DNA of 41,136 nt from a virus, in the IMG/VR virus record IMGVR_UViG_3300020421_000053, positions 1-41,136 of that record. The stretch is one strand, 5' to 3'. Within the stretch, counting starts at the first letter, position 1; every line of letters starts with the position of its first letter. This document shows positions 1 to 8,276 of this stretch, piece after piece. The notes under the pieces are model-generated. The model made no database searches. It saw nothing but the letters and a program-made list of their open reading frames with translations, and had not been told where the DNA came from. The position numbers and the translations under genes were made by a program.

Positions 1-3
1 CAT
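1..3 (-). CDS. start codon of next gene, cut by window edge (possibly gp19 tail tube)
   Basis: The first three bases are an ATG on the minus strand. It is preceded by a strong ribosome binding site (AAGGGGAG, then AATAAAAA) in the 14 bases between it and the tail-sheath stop codon. In T4 the gene after 18 is 19 (tail tube), so that is the natural guess, but no coding sequence is visible to test it. Confidence 0.5.
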
Positions 4-17
4 TTTTTATTCTCCCC

Positions 18-1937
18 TTAACCTGCAACTTCATCAAAACTGACACCAGTTCTGGTTGCGATAAATTGTAAAGTAATGAAGTTAATGCTTCTAGCAGGTT
101 TCACAAAGATTTCTGCTATGAATTCATTTCTATCAATTACTTCACCTGTGTTGTTAGTTTCATCACATACTACTAAAAAGTCTGTGATACCTCTTCGACC
201 TTGTACTTCTCTTAGGAAAGGTTCTACAATGTTTCTAAAGTTTGCTCTTGTAAATTCATCATTGAATTCAAACAATTGAAATTTAGAAGCAGTAGCGATT
301 GCCTTCTCTAAAGTGATGAACAGTCTTCTAACATTGATTCTATCAAATGCTGAAGGCGCTGTCAAACCAGTTTTATCTCCGAATAATACAGTACCTTGTC
401 CTGGGAATGTTGTCACAGGATTTACTCTAGCTCTGTATAATTCATCTCTTTGAGCTTTGTCTGGATTGAAAGCAAGTTTAACTGCTCCTCTGATAATACC
501 TCTGTTAAGACCTGCTGGTGAAAACCAACTGTCTGCAACTAAATCAGTTCTTGCTGATAAACCAGCAAGGTCACCGTTTAAAGGTACATATCTGTATAAG
601 TCATTATATCTGTCATACTGATATTTGTAACCACTATCAAACATTACATAAGAAGAAGAACGAATAGTATTAAAGAATCCTATAATGTTGTTCTTTTGTG
701 TGTTTGCGTCTGATATACCTACAACATCACTTCTTTCTGGAGAAGCAAATACAACTGCGTCTTTTCTATTTTCAGCAATCGTAATTAAGTTGTCGATATG
801 TGTTTGGCCACCGTTACCAGCCATTATTAGACCTACATCAACAGTTTCAGCGTCTGCAAATTTTTGATAAGCAGATAGTTTCTGTGCTGTTGTTGCAGCT
901 GTTCCGTCTGCACCACTTTGAAGTGATACATTACTTACATTTGTTACATCTGTAAATGTAGTTCCAGAAGCCGCACTACCCCAGTTTGAACCTGAAGCGT
1001 TGTGGTCCATCCAGTAAATGTAATTTGAAGAATTGTAAATTACATCTGGATAATAGTTAACAGAACCTTGAGGTGTTTTTGCGTCTGAAGCTTTTGATAC
1101 AGCAGCGTATGTTTCTAATACACTACCTTTAATGCCTGAGATTGCGCCGTCTTCGTCAATGACTGCAATATGCAATTCGTCATTTGACCCACCTAATGAT
1201 GTTGCAAAAGGTGATGTACCTGGTGCTTTATCAAATAAATCGTAATGTCTCCATCTTCGTCTTACAGCTGCACCGTTTGTGATGATTGCATGTAAACCTG
1301 AAGAGTCTGAAACTCCGAAATATTGAGGTTCGTCTTTTCTTACTATGTTTAAGTCGTTAGTTGATATACTAACTACTCTATACTCGTACTCGTCACCAAA
1401 ATTTACGATATCGCCAACACTTATGCCGGATGCTGAAGTAACAGTAACTACTGTGTCGCCTACAGTTGTAGAGGCGTCATTTACAGTTGTCTTACTAGCT
1501 TCTTCATAAACAGTAGCAGATGGACAAGTAGAAATAGATAAACTATTTCCAAATGCGCCAGCTGTTCTAGCTGCCCATAATCCAACAGAGGCTGAGCCGT
1601 CTGCGTAATTATCTTGGTAATCAGTAGTATTTTTTATTACAAATGCACTACCACTTTCGGTAGCATTTGATACAGATGAATTCTGTACACGAACCACTCT
1701 TAAAGAATTAGAGTATGCTAAGAAGTTAGCAGCTGTGAAAAATCCCTCAAATGTTGTTGAGTTAGGTTTTCCAAACTTGCTTACTAATTCTTGCTCGCTA
1801 GATATACTAACTACTTCGTCTAACGGTCCTTGCGTTGCTTGGAATGCAACAGCACCGATAGAAGTCGAAACAGCCGGTATAATTCTTGTAAGGTCTTTTT
1901 CCTGTACGAGAACACCTGGTGATACTTGAAATGCCAT
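18..1937 (-). CDS. 18: contractile tail sheath protein gp18
   Basis: At 639 residues this is close to T4 gp18 (659). It forms the contractile sheath around the tail tube. The N-terminus (residues 1-90) has the sheath opening PGVLVQEKDLT, then the GPLDEVV and SEQELVSKFGKP stretch common to myovirus sheaths. The C-terminal 130 residues carry the conserved tube- and sheath-contact domain (NDEFTRANFRNIVEPFLREVQGRRG at start, then FLVVCDETNN and VKPARSINFITL). The middle (about 130-350) is the variable, surface-exposed part. The start ATG has AAGGAG upstream, and a late promoter lies about 110 nt upstream. It follows the terminase gene as in T4. Confidence 0.96.
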   Translation of the reverse strand: MAFQVSPGVLVQEKDLTRIIPAVSTSIGAVAFQATQGPLDEVVSISSEQELVSKFGKPNSTTFEGFFTAANFLAYSNSLRVVRVQNSSVSNATESGSAFVIKNTTDYQDNYADGSASVGLWAARTAGAFGNSLSISTCPSATVYEEASKTTVNDASTTVGDTVVTVTSASGISVGDIVNFGDEYEYRVVSISTNDLNIVRKDEPQYFGVSDSSGLHAIITNGAAVRRRWRHYDLFDKAPGTSPFATSLGGSNDELHIAVIDEDGAISGIKGSVLETYAAVSKASDAKTPQGSVNYYPDVIYNSSNYIYWMDHNASGSNWGSAASGTTFTDVTNVSNVSLQSGADGTAATTAQKLSAYQKFADAETVDVGLIMAGNGGQTHIDNLITIAENRKDAVVFASPERSDVVGISDANTQKNNIIGFFNTIRSSSYVMFDSGYKYQYDRYNDLYRYVPLNGDLAGLSARTDLVADSWFSPAGLNRGIIRGAVKLAFNPDKAQRDELYRARVNPVTTFPGQGTVLFGDKTGLTAPSAFDRINVRRLFITLEKAIATASKFQLFEFNDEFTRANFRNIVEPFLREVQGRRGITDFLVVCDETNNTGEVIDRNEFIAEIFVKPARSINFITLQFIATRTGVSFDEVAG

Positions 1938-1985
1938 TAGGTTTTCTCCTTTTAATTAGCTAATTATTTTAAAATATTCAATACT

Positions 1986-2001
1986 CATAAGTTTTCTTAT
2001 G
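1986..2001 (-). other. small hairpin in gp18 mRNA leader
   Basis: CATAAG-TTTT-CTTATG is a perfect 6-bp stem with a 4-nt loop, inside the roughly 110-nt leader between the late promoter at 2048-2055 and the sheath start. A second palindrome, TTAATTAGCTAATTA, lies closer to the ribosome binding site. No U-tract follows, so it is probably not a terminator. Any role in translation or mRNA stability is speculative. Confidence 0.35.
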
Positions 2002-2047
2002 CCCATATTCAAAATTCGCCCTTAAAGGTATATTACAACCTTATTGA

Positions 2048-2055
2048 TATTTATA
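2048..2055 (-). promoter_or_regulatory. T4-type late promoter for tail sheath gene
   Basis: The minus strand reads TATAAATA, a perfect match to the T4 late -10 element recognised by the gp55 sigma-like factor. It lies in the 134-bp gap between gp17 and gp18 and would start a separate sheath transcript with an unusually long leader. Confidence 0.8.
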
Positions 2056-2071
2056 AGATACCAAAACTTGA

Positions 2072-3700
2072 CTAAAATCCTTTGCGTACAACCGGATGCC
2101 AAACTGTACCATACTCATCAACTTCGGGCTTTTCGTGGTCTGGAGTACCATCATCTACGAAACCAAATGGCGCCATATCCTGTTCAATTAATGCCTGTTG
2201 TTCTTCATATAACATTTGTCTTGCGTTAGTATCTGTCATCTCCTTAAAGAAAGGTTGATTGGACAACCAACCAAATATGACTAAACACATCATTAAATCG
2301 TCTGTACAACCATCTTCAGCCTGCCAAGATTGTCCTTTTCTAACAAAGGTACTCATCTCTTCAATAATATTAAAATCGTTTACAAAAATCTTATCAGATT
2401 CTACAAGTGTTTTAATATTAGCACAACCTATTTTCTTAATTTGTTTGGTCATCTTAACACCAAAACCAGAACCTCTACCACTAAATCCGGCACCTAGTAT
2501 TTGACCAGCACGACCTCTTTGTGTTGTCATCAATAGATTATCATACTCTAATTCAAATTGTAATGCCTCTGCAATTTGTTGACCTAAATCATTTGTCTCT
2601 ACCATTATATGTGCGTGATTATAAGCCTTTGCAACTCTATCAATTGTATGAGGAAATAGTAAAGGTTTAATATCATTGTTTCTATATTTGGCCACAATTT
2701 TATATGGCATTTTACTAACATCTAACATCACAAAAGCCGAGTAATCTTTTTGTACACCTCTTGCTACGTCAACGGTACAAACATATGTATTACCTTTAAT
2801 AGGTTGTTCATATACATCTAAACCACCACTTGATTGAAGAGGAGTTTGAAAGGCCATTTGTTTAATTTTTGCTGGACTAATAAGTGTATTTACAGAACCT
2901 AAAAACTCACACTCAAACTCTTGTTGAAACTGCTCAGGTGAGGTGTTTCTAATTGTTCTTTCTTTCCATTCTTCGTCACGACCAGGTACTTCTGACCAAT
3001 GTACTTCAATAGGAATATAATCGTTTCGTTTATTCTCTGCGTCATTCCATAGTTTATAAAACATATTCATACCCATTGGTGTGGATACGATAATCATTTT
3101 AGTTTTTTGTCCAGATGAAATTGTAGGATAAACTGAGCTAAAAAATGCCTCGGCAATATTAGCCGGTACGAAAGCAAACTCGTCAAGGAAGATGATGTTA
3201 AATGAACCACCTCGAATCGCACTTGATGATGTAGCAGCTGCCACAATGACTGACTTGTTTTCTAGTTCAATGTTACCTTTGTTCCAATTGATTACACCTT
3301 GTTGTAACCATTTTGGTAAATTTTCATAGGCAAGTTGTACTCTTCCAAGTATGTCTCTGGCAGTTGAAGATTTGTTAGCAAGTATAGCAATATTAGAATT
3401 AGGATTGAATAAGGCATAATGCAATAAGTAAGATACTGTTGTTGTAGATTTACCTGATTGCCTTGGCAATTTACAGATAGTAAATCTGTTATCGTGTATT
3501 GTCTGTACAATATGTCTTTGAAAGTCATACATTTTAAAAGGCACAAGACCATCATCTAACGATACAATACGGATATAATTTTCCATAAAGTATAGAGGGT
3601 CGTTAGCACACTTTTGATATTCTAAAATTTGTTCTTTAGTAAACTCTACTGGTGTGTTAATCTTTTTAAGATTAGGATTTCCTAGATATGCGTCTGTCAT
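2072..3700 (-). CDS. 17: terminase large subunit gp17
   Basis: This 542-residue protein is the DNA-packaging motor ATPase and nuclease (T4 gp17 has 610). The ATPase domain shows Walker A at 79-86 (PRQSGKST), Walker B at 168-174 (NIIFLDE, D173 and E174) and the coupling motif VSTPMG at about 205-210. The RNase-H-like nuclease domain shows TVDVARGVQKDYS (D311), the ETNDLG stretch near 368-373, and EDGCTDDLMM near 462-471 with the final acidic ligands. It acts with gp16 and the portal to cut and pump concatemeric DNA. The ATG overlaps the preceding gene's stop by 4 nt, implying translational coupling. Confidence 0.97.
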   Translation of the reverse strand: MTDAYLGNPNLKKINTPVEFTKEQILEYQKCANDPLYFMENYIRIVSLDDGLVPFKMYDFQRHIVQTIHDNRFTICKLPRQSGKSTTTVSYLLHYALFNPNSNIAILANKSSTARDILGRVQLAYENLPKWLQQGVINWNKGNIELENKSVIVAAATSSSAIRGGSFNIIFLDEFAFVPANIAEAFFSSVYPTISSGQKTKMIIVSTPMGMNMFYKLWNDAENKRNDYIPIEVHWSEVPGRDEEWKERTIRNTSPEQFQQEFECEFLGSVNTLISPAKIKQMAFQTPLQSSGGLDVYEQPIKGNTYVCTVDVARGVQKDYSAFVMLDVSKMPYKIVAKYRNNDIKPLLFPHTIDRVAKAYNHAHIMVETNDLGQQIAEALQFELEYDNLLMTTQRGRAGQILGAGFSGRGSGFGVKMTKQIKKIGCANIKTLVESDKIFVNDFNIIEEMSTFVRKGQSWQAEDGCTDDLMMCLVIFGWLSNQPFFKEMTDTNARQMLYEEQQALIEQDMAPFGFVDDGTPDHEKPEVDEYGTVWHPVVRKGF

Positions 3701-3966
3701 TTTTCGTTAAACGTACTTTCCGGTATACTACTTGGTTTTTTCAAAATATACACCTCTTTAAACCATTTATAAAAGTCCTTATCTCCAAACATGTCAATAA
3801 GGTCTGCAACACAATATTCATCTTTCCATATTTCATCACCAATTATTCTATAATCAGTAACGTCTACCTTTAACCTGTTGCGTGGTGGAAAGGTAGCACA
3901 TAACTCTAAATGATTAATTCTATCATGTTCATAACCATCAGCGAACATAATAGTTGTCTTTATCAC
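3697..3966 (-). CDS. conserved small protein of unknown function
   Basis: An 89-residue acidic protein that I do not recognise. It has no signal peptide, membrane segment or cysteine motif; the C-terminal half (WKDEYCVADLIDMFGDKDFYKWF) looks helical. It sits between gp16 and gp17 and overlaps both neighbours by 4 nt, so it is almost certainly translated with the terminase genes. T4 has nothing at this position. A packaging-related role is suggested only by location. Confidence 0.75.
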   Translation of the reverse strand: MIKTTIMFADGYEHDRINHLELCATFPPRNRLKVDVTDYRIIGDEIWKDEYCVADLIDMFGDKDFYKWFKEVYILKKPSSIPESTFNEK

Positions 3967-4247
3967 TTTATAACTATTGCCTCTATATGCGTATAACCTA
4001 ACTGTATAGCTGCATTTACTCTCTGACTGCCTCTAAAGGTAGCGTATGGATAATGTTTATACGTGGCACCATTGACACCACGTTTCTCGCCTGTGCCTTC
4101 TTTATATTCCCATACTTCAATCGGATTTCTTAATTCTTCGCCATCTAGTAATTCTTTTAGAGGCGTCATTTGTTTGATGTACTTTATATTGTCTAAAGGT
4201 ACAACAATCTTTTGGTCACTACTTAGCTTTGCCTTCAATAGTTTCAT
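3963..4247 (-). CDS. ParB/sulfiredoxin-like domain protein
   Basis: This 94-residue protein has a layout like the small ParB/Srx-fold proteins of phages. It begins with a beta segment, KIVVPLDNIKYI, then an LLDGEELRNPIEVWEY segment, and ends with a G-S-Q-R turn (YATFRGSQRVNAAIQLGYTH) followed by IEAIVIK. That end resembles the 'D-G-xH-R-v-A-a-lGy-ipaiv' pattern of the family, with SQR replacing the usual HR. ParB-fold proteins bind DNA, and some are nucleases or CTPases. The gene starts 29 nt inside gp16 and overlaps the next gene by 4 nt. The assignment is by pattern only. Confidence 0.6.
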   Translation of the reverse strand: MKLLKAKLSSDQKIVVPLDNIKYIKQMTPLKELLDGEELRNPIEVWEYKEGTGEKRGVNGATYKHYPYATFRGSQRVNAAIQLGYTHIEAIVIK

Positions 4248-4713
4248 TTTCTAAACCTTTCTCCATTCTTGACTCTGGTGTTTCTTTTCTATTCAACATC
4301 TTTTGTAATTCTGCTGTTGAACCAACAAACAAAGCATTCTGAATTTTAGTGTCGGCATTTTTAGTCTCTGACTTTAAATCTTTTAGTTTCTTTTGTAAAT
4401 CTTGTAACTTATCTACAGTACCAGCAACGTTGGCTATAAGTTGTCCTGCAACCTCATATGCTCGTGGGTGTTGGCCTTCTTTTGCAATCTCTAATATACC
4501 TTCAATTGCTTCGTTACCTTTATCAATAAGGTTGTAGTAGTTCTCTCTACTATTCTGATAATCGTTATCTATATCAGTGTCTTTAGGGTCGTTTATTCTA
4601 GGTACGGCTGGTGTTTCTTTAACAACCATTTCCATTGCATTTTCAGTTTGTTCTTCTGCAACAGGATCCAAACCTAATATTTCATTAACTGAATTCTCTA
4701 ATTTTTTGTTCAT
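4219..4713 (-). CDS. 16: terminase small subunit gp16
   Basis: At 164 residues this matches T4 gp16 in size. The central helical hairpin is typical: DYQNSRENYYNLIDKGNEAI, then LEIAKEGQHPRAYEVAGQLI, a coiled coil (VDKLQDLQKKLKDLK) and the conserved NALFVGSTAELQKMLNR near the C-terminus. gp16 assembles as rings, recognises or regulates the DNA to be packaged, and stimulates the gp17 ATPase. It lies between gp15 and gp17 as in T4, although two extra small genes separate it from gp17. Its 3' end overlaps the next gene by 29 nt. Confidence 0.9.
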   Translation of the reverse strand: MNKKLENSVNEILGLDPVAEEQTENAMEMVVKETPAVPRINDPKDTDIDNDYQNSRENYYNLIDKGNEAIEGILEIAKEGQHPRAYEVAGQLIANVAGTVDKLQDLQKKLKDLKSETKNADTKIQNALFVGSTAELQKMLNRKETPESRMEKGLENETIEGKAK

Positions 4714-4718
4714 AATTT

Positions 4719-5519
4719 TTACTCATCATTTCCACTGCTCGGGTTAAAACTCTTACCATCTTTAAAGTTCAATATTTGTGTTGTAAAACCAAAATCATCA
4801 TCAGCGTCTGCCGTTGTAGGATTTGGTGTAATTATAATTCTTTCTTCTCTACTTGCGTCTGGTAAATCAGTATGTAAATCATCTTGTACTTTTTTAATAA
4901 CTTTCTGATTACTCATAGGACCAAATAGATAAGTCTTAGCAGTAAAGTTTAATGTATAGATTACTGCTCTTCTTTGTGTGAACGTACCATTATAACTGTC
5001 TTCGTAATTTACAGTATTTAAAATAATAGGTATATCTCTTTTGATATTCATATCAGGAACCATGTTAACTGTTACTGTTAAGTCTGGTTGAAAGTATGGT
5101 AATATTTGTTCAATAATCATTAGACCATTTTCAGCAGTTGCTGTAAAAGAATATAGTGTAAAATCTATATTATATGGTACTGGTGTATAGTTAAAGTTTA
5201 GAGTCTTACCATCATCCGTCTCTTTAACAATTCTATGTTTTTGTGTTCTAGTTAATTTTCTACTTGCGTCATAAGTCAAACCTGTAATTTCAAAACCCAT
5301 TCTAGGTAATGTGGTTGCAAATGCTCTGTCATCTAAATTTGATTGTTCGTCAAGTCTAACTAAAAACTTTTCTTTTGGCGCATATGCCAAAGGCACTCTT
5401 ATTCTTGAGGTTACTGCACCTGTAGATGATTTGTTTTGTATAATAATATTATTAAAAATTTGACCAAATGCAATAGTCAATCTTCTTAACGTCTCGTTAT
5501 AATAGTGATTACCAAACAT
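4719..5519 (-). CDS. 15: tail sheath stabiliser and completion protein gp15
   Basis: At 266 residues this is close to T4 gp15 (272). gp15 caps the tail terminus as a hexamer and forms the joining surface with the neck. The N-terminus MFGNHYYNETLRRLTIAFGQIFNNI is the family signature, followed by a beta-rich body (RVPLAYAPKEKFLVRLDEQ, the LPRMGFEITGLTYD segment, and LNTVNYEDSYNGTFTQRR). It overlaps the gp14 stop by one base (TAATG type), so translation is coupled. The order gp13-gp14-gp15-gp16 is that of T4. Confidence 0.93.
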   Translation of the reverse strand: MFGNHYYNETLRRLTIAFGQIFNNIIIQNKSSTGAVTSRIRVPLAYAPKEKFLVRLDEQSNLDDRAFATTLPRMGFEITGLTYDASRKLTRTQKHRIVKETDDGKTLNFNYTPVPYNIDFTLYSFTATAENGLMIIEQILPYFQPDLTVTVNMVPDMNIKRDIPIILNTVNYEDSYNGTFTQRRAVIYTLNFTAKTYLFGPMSNQKVIKKVQDDLHTDLPDASREERIIITPNPTTADADDDFGFTTQILNFKDGKSFNPSSGNDE

Positions 5520-6349
5520 TATTCGTCAACCTCCCCAAATGGATTTCTTTCTGTAAAGTCAAGTATGTCGTCTGATAAATTACCTACTGTGTCATAACCT
5601 GCTTCAGCATTTAAATCTAAATTACTTGCATATGGCGATTGTGTCTGAACGTTTGAACCAGTCGTATCAGTATAAGTTTCTAACATCATTAATGCTGGTT
5701 GACCTGTTGAAAAATTGTGATAAGATTCTAATTGAATTGAACCATCGCCTGTTAATACAGTTTGACCACTTTCTAATTTTTGTTTATGTAACAACATATC
5801 AAGACTATGGTCATCTTCATATTGGTCTAATACTTCGTTACCTGTATCAATCTTTTCGTTAGAATATTCCCAACGTGTAACTCTTAATTTGTAAACCGGT
5901 AAAGCACCTAATTGAAAGAATGGTTCCTGGTCTTCTACAAATAAAATTTCAAAGAATGATTGCATTAGAGGAACATATAAAATATCTCCCTCGTTTGGTC
6001 TGCCTGAAGCAATTAAGTTAGCACTATTGGCTACTTGTGCCTCAAAGGCTCTTTTAGTGACAACCAATGTAGTGTCGTCTCTAATTTCTAAACCGAATTT
6101 GTTTATGATTTCTTGCTCGCCTGCAAATCCCTCATTAGTTTCAAAGTACATTTCTGTTAGGTATGAGTCATCAAACCTACTAGAAGTATCTTCTCCTAAT
6201 ACAAGGTCTCTATTAACTAGTGTTCTCGGTAGGTAGTATATGTCTTGTCCAAAGATTTTAATACTTTCAACAATCAGGTCTTCTTGTAATCGCTTCTCTG
6301 CTTGATTACCAATCCCTCTACCACCTTGAAAATAGTGATTTACAGTCAT
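5519..6349 (-). CDS. 14: neck protein gp14
   Basis: At 276 residues this compares with T4 gp14 (256). It forms the neck with gp13 after DNA packaging and joins head to tail. Family features are the N-terminal NHYFQGGRGIGNQAEKRLQEDL, then ESIKIFGQDIYYLPRT, FGLEIRDDTTLVVTKRAFE, and the IASGRPNEGDILYVP stretch. The C-terminal tail (about 215-276) is acidic and low in complexity. It starts 6 nt after the gp13 stop and ends in a one-base overlap with gp15. Confidence 0.93.
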   Translation of the reverse strand: MTVNHYFQGGRGIGNQAEKRLQEDLIVESIKIFGQDIYYLPRTLVNRDLVLGEDTSSRFDDSYLTEMYFETNEGFAGEQEIINKFGLEIRDDTTLVVTKRAFEAQVANSANLIASGRPNEGDILYVPLMQSFFEILFVEDQEPFFQLGALPVYKLRVTRWEYSNEKIDTGNEVLDQYEDDHSLDMLLHKQKLESGQTVLTGDGSIQLESYHNFSTGQPALMMLETYTDTTGSNVQTQSPYASNLDLNAEAGYDTVGNLSDDILDFTERNPFGEVDE

Positions 6350-6355
6350 GCTTTA

Positions 6356-7162
6356 TTATCCTATAAGCATTGCTGGATTTAGTTCAAATGTGCTTCTAAT
6401 TTCAGTTTCTAACTTTTCTACGTCTTGTAAAGCTTCTGTATAAATTTGTTGCCCATTCAATGTAACTCCACCAATCATTGCAATGCCATTAAATTTTGCA
6501 AGATTAGCACCCCATTGTTTTTTAAACAAAGCAGTAACATATCTCTTTAAGTAAATGTCGTTATACACATCTGTGTACACGGTCGGATCCATCTTTCTAT
6601 AACACTCAATTACCAAGTATTCATCTACTTGTAAATCATTCTTCCAGTCCATATCAATGTACAGTCTGTTGTCGTGTTGATTATATCTTAATGGTTTTTC
6701 ACCAACTAGAATATGGTCCAAGAAGTCTAACTGTCTCATTACCACATCATAGTTAACTACAGAAGTTGAAGAAAAATCATAAAGGTCATTAAGTCTTAAT
6801 TGATATCTAACATCAAATAAATTTAAAGAACCTTTACTTGAAAAAGGAAAGATATTAACAACTGAAACAACACTATCAGGTACAACGATATATCCTTGTC
6901 CTTCTTCCCAAGCAGTAGTAACACCGTTTTTGGTTACCGACTCACTTGAATTTGTTGTTACTCTGTCTTTATCTGCTTGTGTGTATTTGTACTTTAGGTA
7001 AGTTCTACGAATTCCATCATAGTGGTACTGTGCGAAATATTGCAATGCTTCATCAATTCTATCTTCTAATTGATTATCGTCTGCGTTTATTTCAATAACA
7101 GGCTTACCTAATGCTCTTAAAGCATACTGTTTTAACTGTTCTCTACTTGCTGGTTCTGCCAT
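6356..7162 (-). CDS. 13: neck protein gp13
   Basis: At 268 residues this is somewhat shorter than T4 gp13 (309). Features of the head-completion/neck family include EQLKQYALRALGKPVIEINADD at the N-terminus, then DRIDEALQYFAQYHYDGI, and a C-terminal helical segment, YVTALFKKQWGANLAKFNG, followed by GGVTLNGQQIYTEA. It helps close the packaged head and provides the tail attachment site. The ATG has AAGGGA upstream and a perfect late promoter at 7182-7189, so it heads the neck-terminase transcript. Confidence 0.93.
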   Translation of the reverse strand: MAEPASREQLKQYALRALGKPVIEINADDNQLEDRIDEALQYFAQYHYDGIRRTYLKYKYTQADKDRVTTNSSESVTKNGVTTAWEEGQGYIVVPDSVVSVVNIFPFSSKGSLNLFDVRYQLRLNDLYDFSSTSVVNYDVVMRQLDFLDHILVGEKPLRYNQHDNRLYIDMDWKNDLQVDEYLVIECYRKMDPTVYTDVYNDIYLKRYVTALFKKQWGANLAKFNGIAMIGGVTLNGQQIYTEALQDVEKLETEIRSTFELNPAMLIG

Positions 7163-7181
7163 AAATTAGTCCCTTTTGGTA

Positions 7182-7189
7182 TATTTATA
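7182..7189 (-). promoter_or_regulatory. T4-type late promoter for neck/terminase operon
   Basis: TATAAATA on the minus strand, 20 nt before the gp13 start, followed by the ribosome binding site AAGGGA. It would drive gp13-gp14-gp15-gp16-(two small genes)-gp17. Confidence 0.82.
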
Positions 7190-7223
7190 AGAACAGGAAT
7201 ACGTTAAAACAGTATGTGTTCAA

Positions 7224-8246
7224 TTAAAATTTATACTTAATACTTGCTAATACCTGTTGAGTATCAGTGTAATCTGCACCAGTAAACGTTGATACACCAC
7301 CTTTGTCGTGGAAATATAACCCTACTTCTGTAACTTTATTGTCGTAAACTGCACCAAAATAATTACCTGTATAACCTAGGTCATCATTCTCTGTTCTATG
7401 TGCTGTCAAATAAGTATTATCAGTTGTGTTCCACATCATACCATAATCGTATCTGTTTTTGCCTGCCTGAGCGCCTGTGTCTTTGTCGTCCCACATTTCA
7501 GCACCCCATTGAACAGGAACACCCCAACGTCTTAATGAACCACCAACGGCAAATCCTTCTTGTTTAGTATCTTTAGAATAACCAGCTGCGTCACTCGGTG
7601 TTTCAATCACCATGTATGAAGCGTCTGCTAATCCTAAAAGACTAACGGTACCGTTGTAATAATATGTATCTCTATCGTTATCAAAACCAACTACAATACC
7701 CCAAGGTTTATCTTTTTGTAGTCTATATGATTCCATTTGAAACTCATCATTCCAAACAAAACCACCGACTGCAAGAACAGTCTTCTCGTTGTGGTCTAGT
7801 CTGTTATTTGGTTTTGTAATAATAATAGGAGCACCAATTTTAGAAGTCTTAGCAAATCCTAATCTTTGTGCGTCTGTTTCTCCCGTAAACAATCTAAAGT
7901 TATCGTTTCCGAAAAACATTTGTTTTTCAACTAAAGTATTGTTTTTAGTTGTATCTAAAGCATAGTGTGAATCAAACGATACACTTGCTCCAGCTTTGTT
8001 AATCAATGGCATGTCTAGGTCTGTACTAGCGCCTACTTGTAACTCTGCTCTACTATCCCAACCTGAGTCGTAAGTCTTATCATCATAAAATCCTTCAATT
8101 TCTCCGTTAAAGTATAGTCCGTTTGGTAAACTTAAACTCTGGTTTTCAAGTGCTGTCAGTCTATCATCAACCGACTTTGCTGTGCTGTCTGCAAAGGCAA
8201 CAGTAGTTACCATCAACAACATGAATGTTGTAAGTGTTTTTAACAT
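7224..8246 (-). CDS. outer-membrane porin-like beta-barrel protein
   Basis: This 340-residue protein has a clear signal peptide (MLKTLTTFMLLMVTTVAFA, cleavage expected after Ala19). A short coiled-coil segment follows (SVDDRLTALENQ), then a barrel of alternating polar and aromatic strands with many Tyr, Trp and Gly residues (for example GLYFNGEIEGFYDD and YDYGMMWNTTDNTYLTAHR). The chain ends VLASIKYKF, with the C-terminal phenylalanine that outer-membrane proteins use for BAM-dependent insertion. This matches trimeric Gram-negative porins in length and architecture. It has its own late-promoter variant and AGGAG site and is flanked by late genes. Replacement or supplementation of a host porin during infection is inferred from the fold. 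Which solute it passes cannot be read. Confidence 0.85.
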   Translation of the reverse strand: MLKTLTTFMLLMVTTVAFADSTAKSVDDRLTALENQSLSLPNGLYFNGEIEGFYDDKTYDSGWDSRAELQVGASTDLDMPLINKAGASVSFDSHYALDTTKNNTLVEKQMFFGNDNFRLFTGETDAQRLGFAKTSKIGAPIIITKPNNRLDHNEKTVLAVGGFVWNDEFQMESYRLQKDKPWGIVVGFDNDRDTYYYNGTVSLLGLADASYMVIETPSDAAGYSKDTKQEGFAVGGSLRRWGVPVQWGAEMWDDKDTGAQAGKNRYDYGMMWNTTDNTYLTAHRTENDDLGYTGNYFGAVYDNKVTEVGLYFHDKGGVSTFTGADYTDTQQVLASIKYKF

Positions 8247-8268
8247 ATTTTCTCCTATTTGATATGTC

Positions 8269-8276
8269 TATTTATG
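8269..8276 (-). promoter_or_regulatory. late promoter variant (CATAAATA) for porin gene
   Basis: CATAAATA on the minus strand, one base from consensus, overlaps the end of the bilin reductase gene. It lies 22 nt before the porin ATG, with AGGAG in between, so the porin can be expressed late independently of the upstream operon. Confidence 0.65.
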
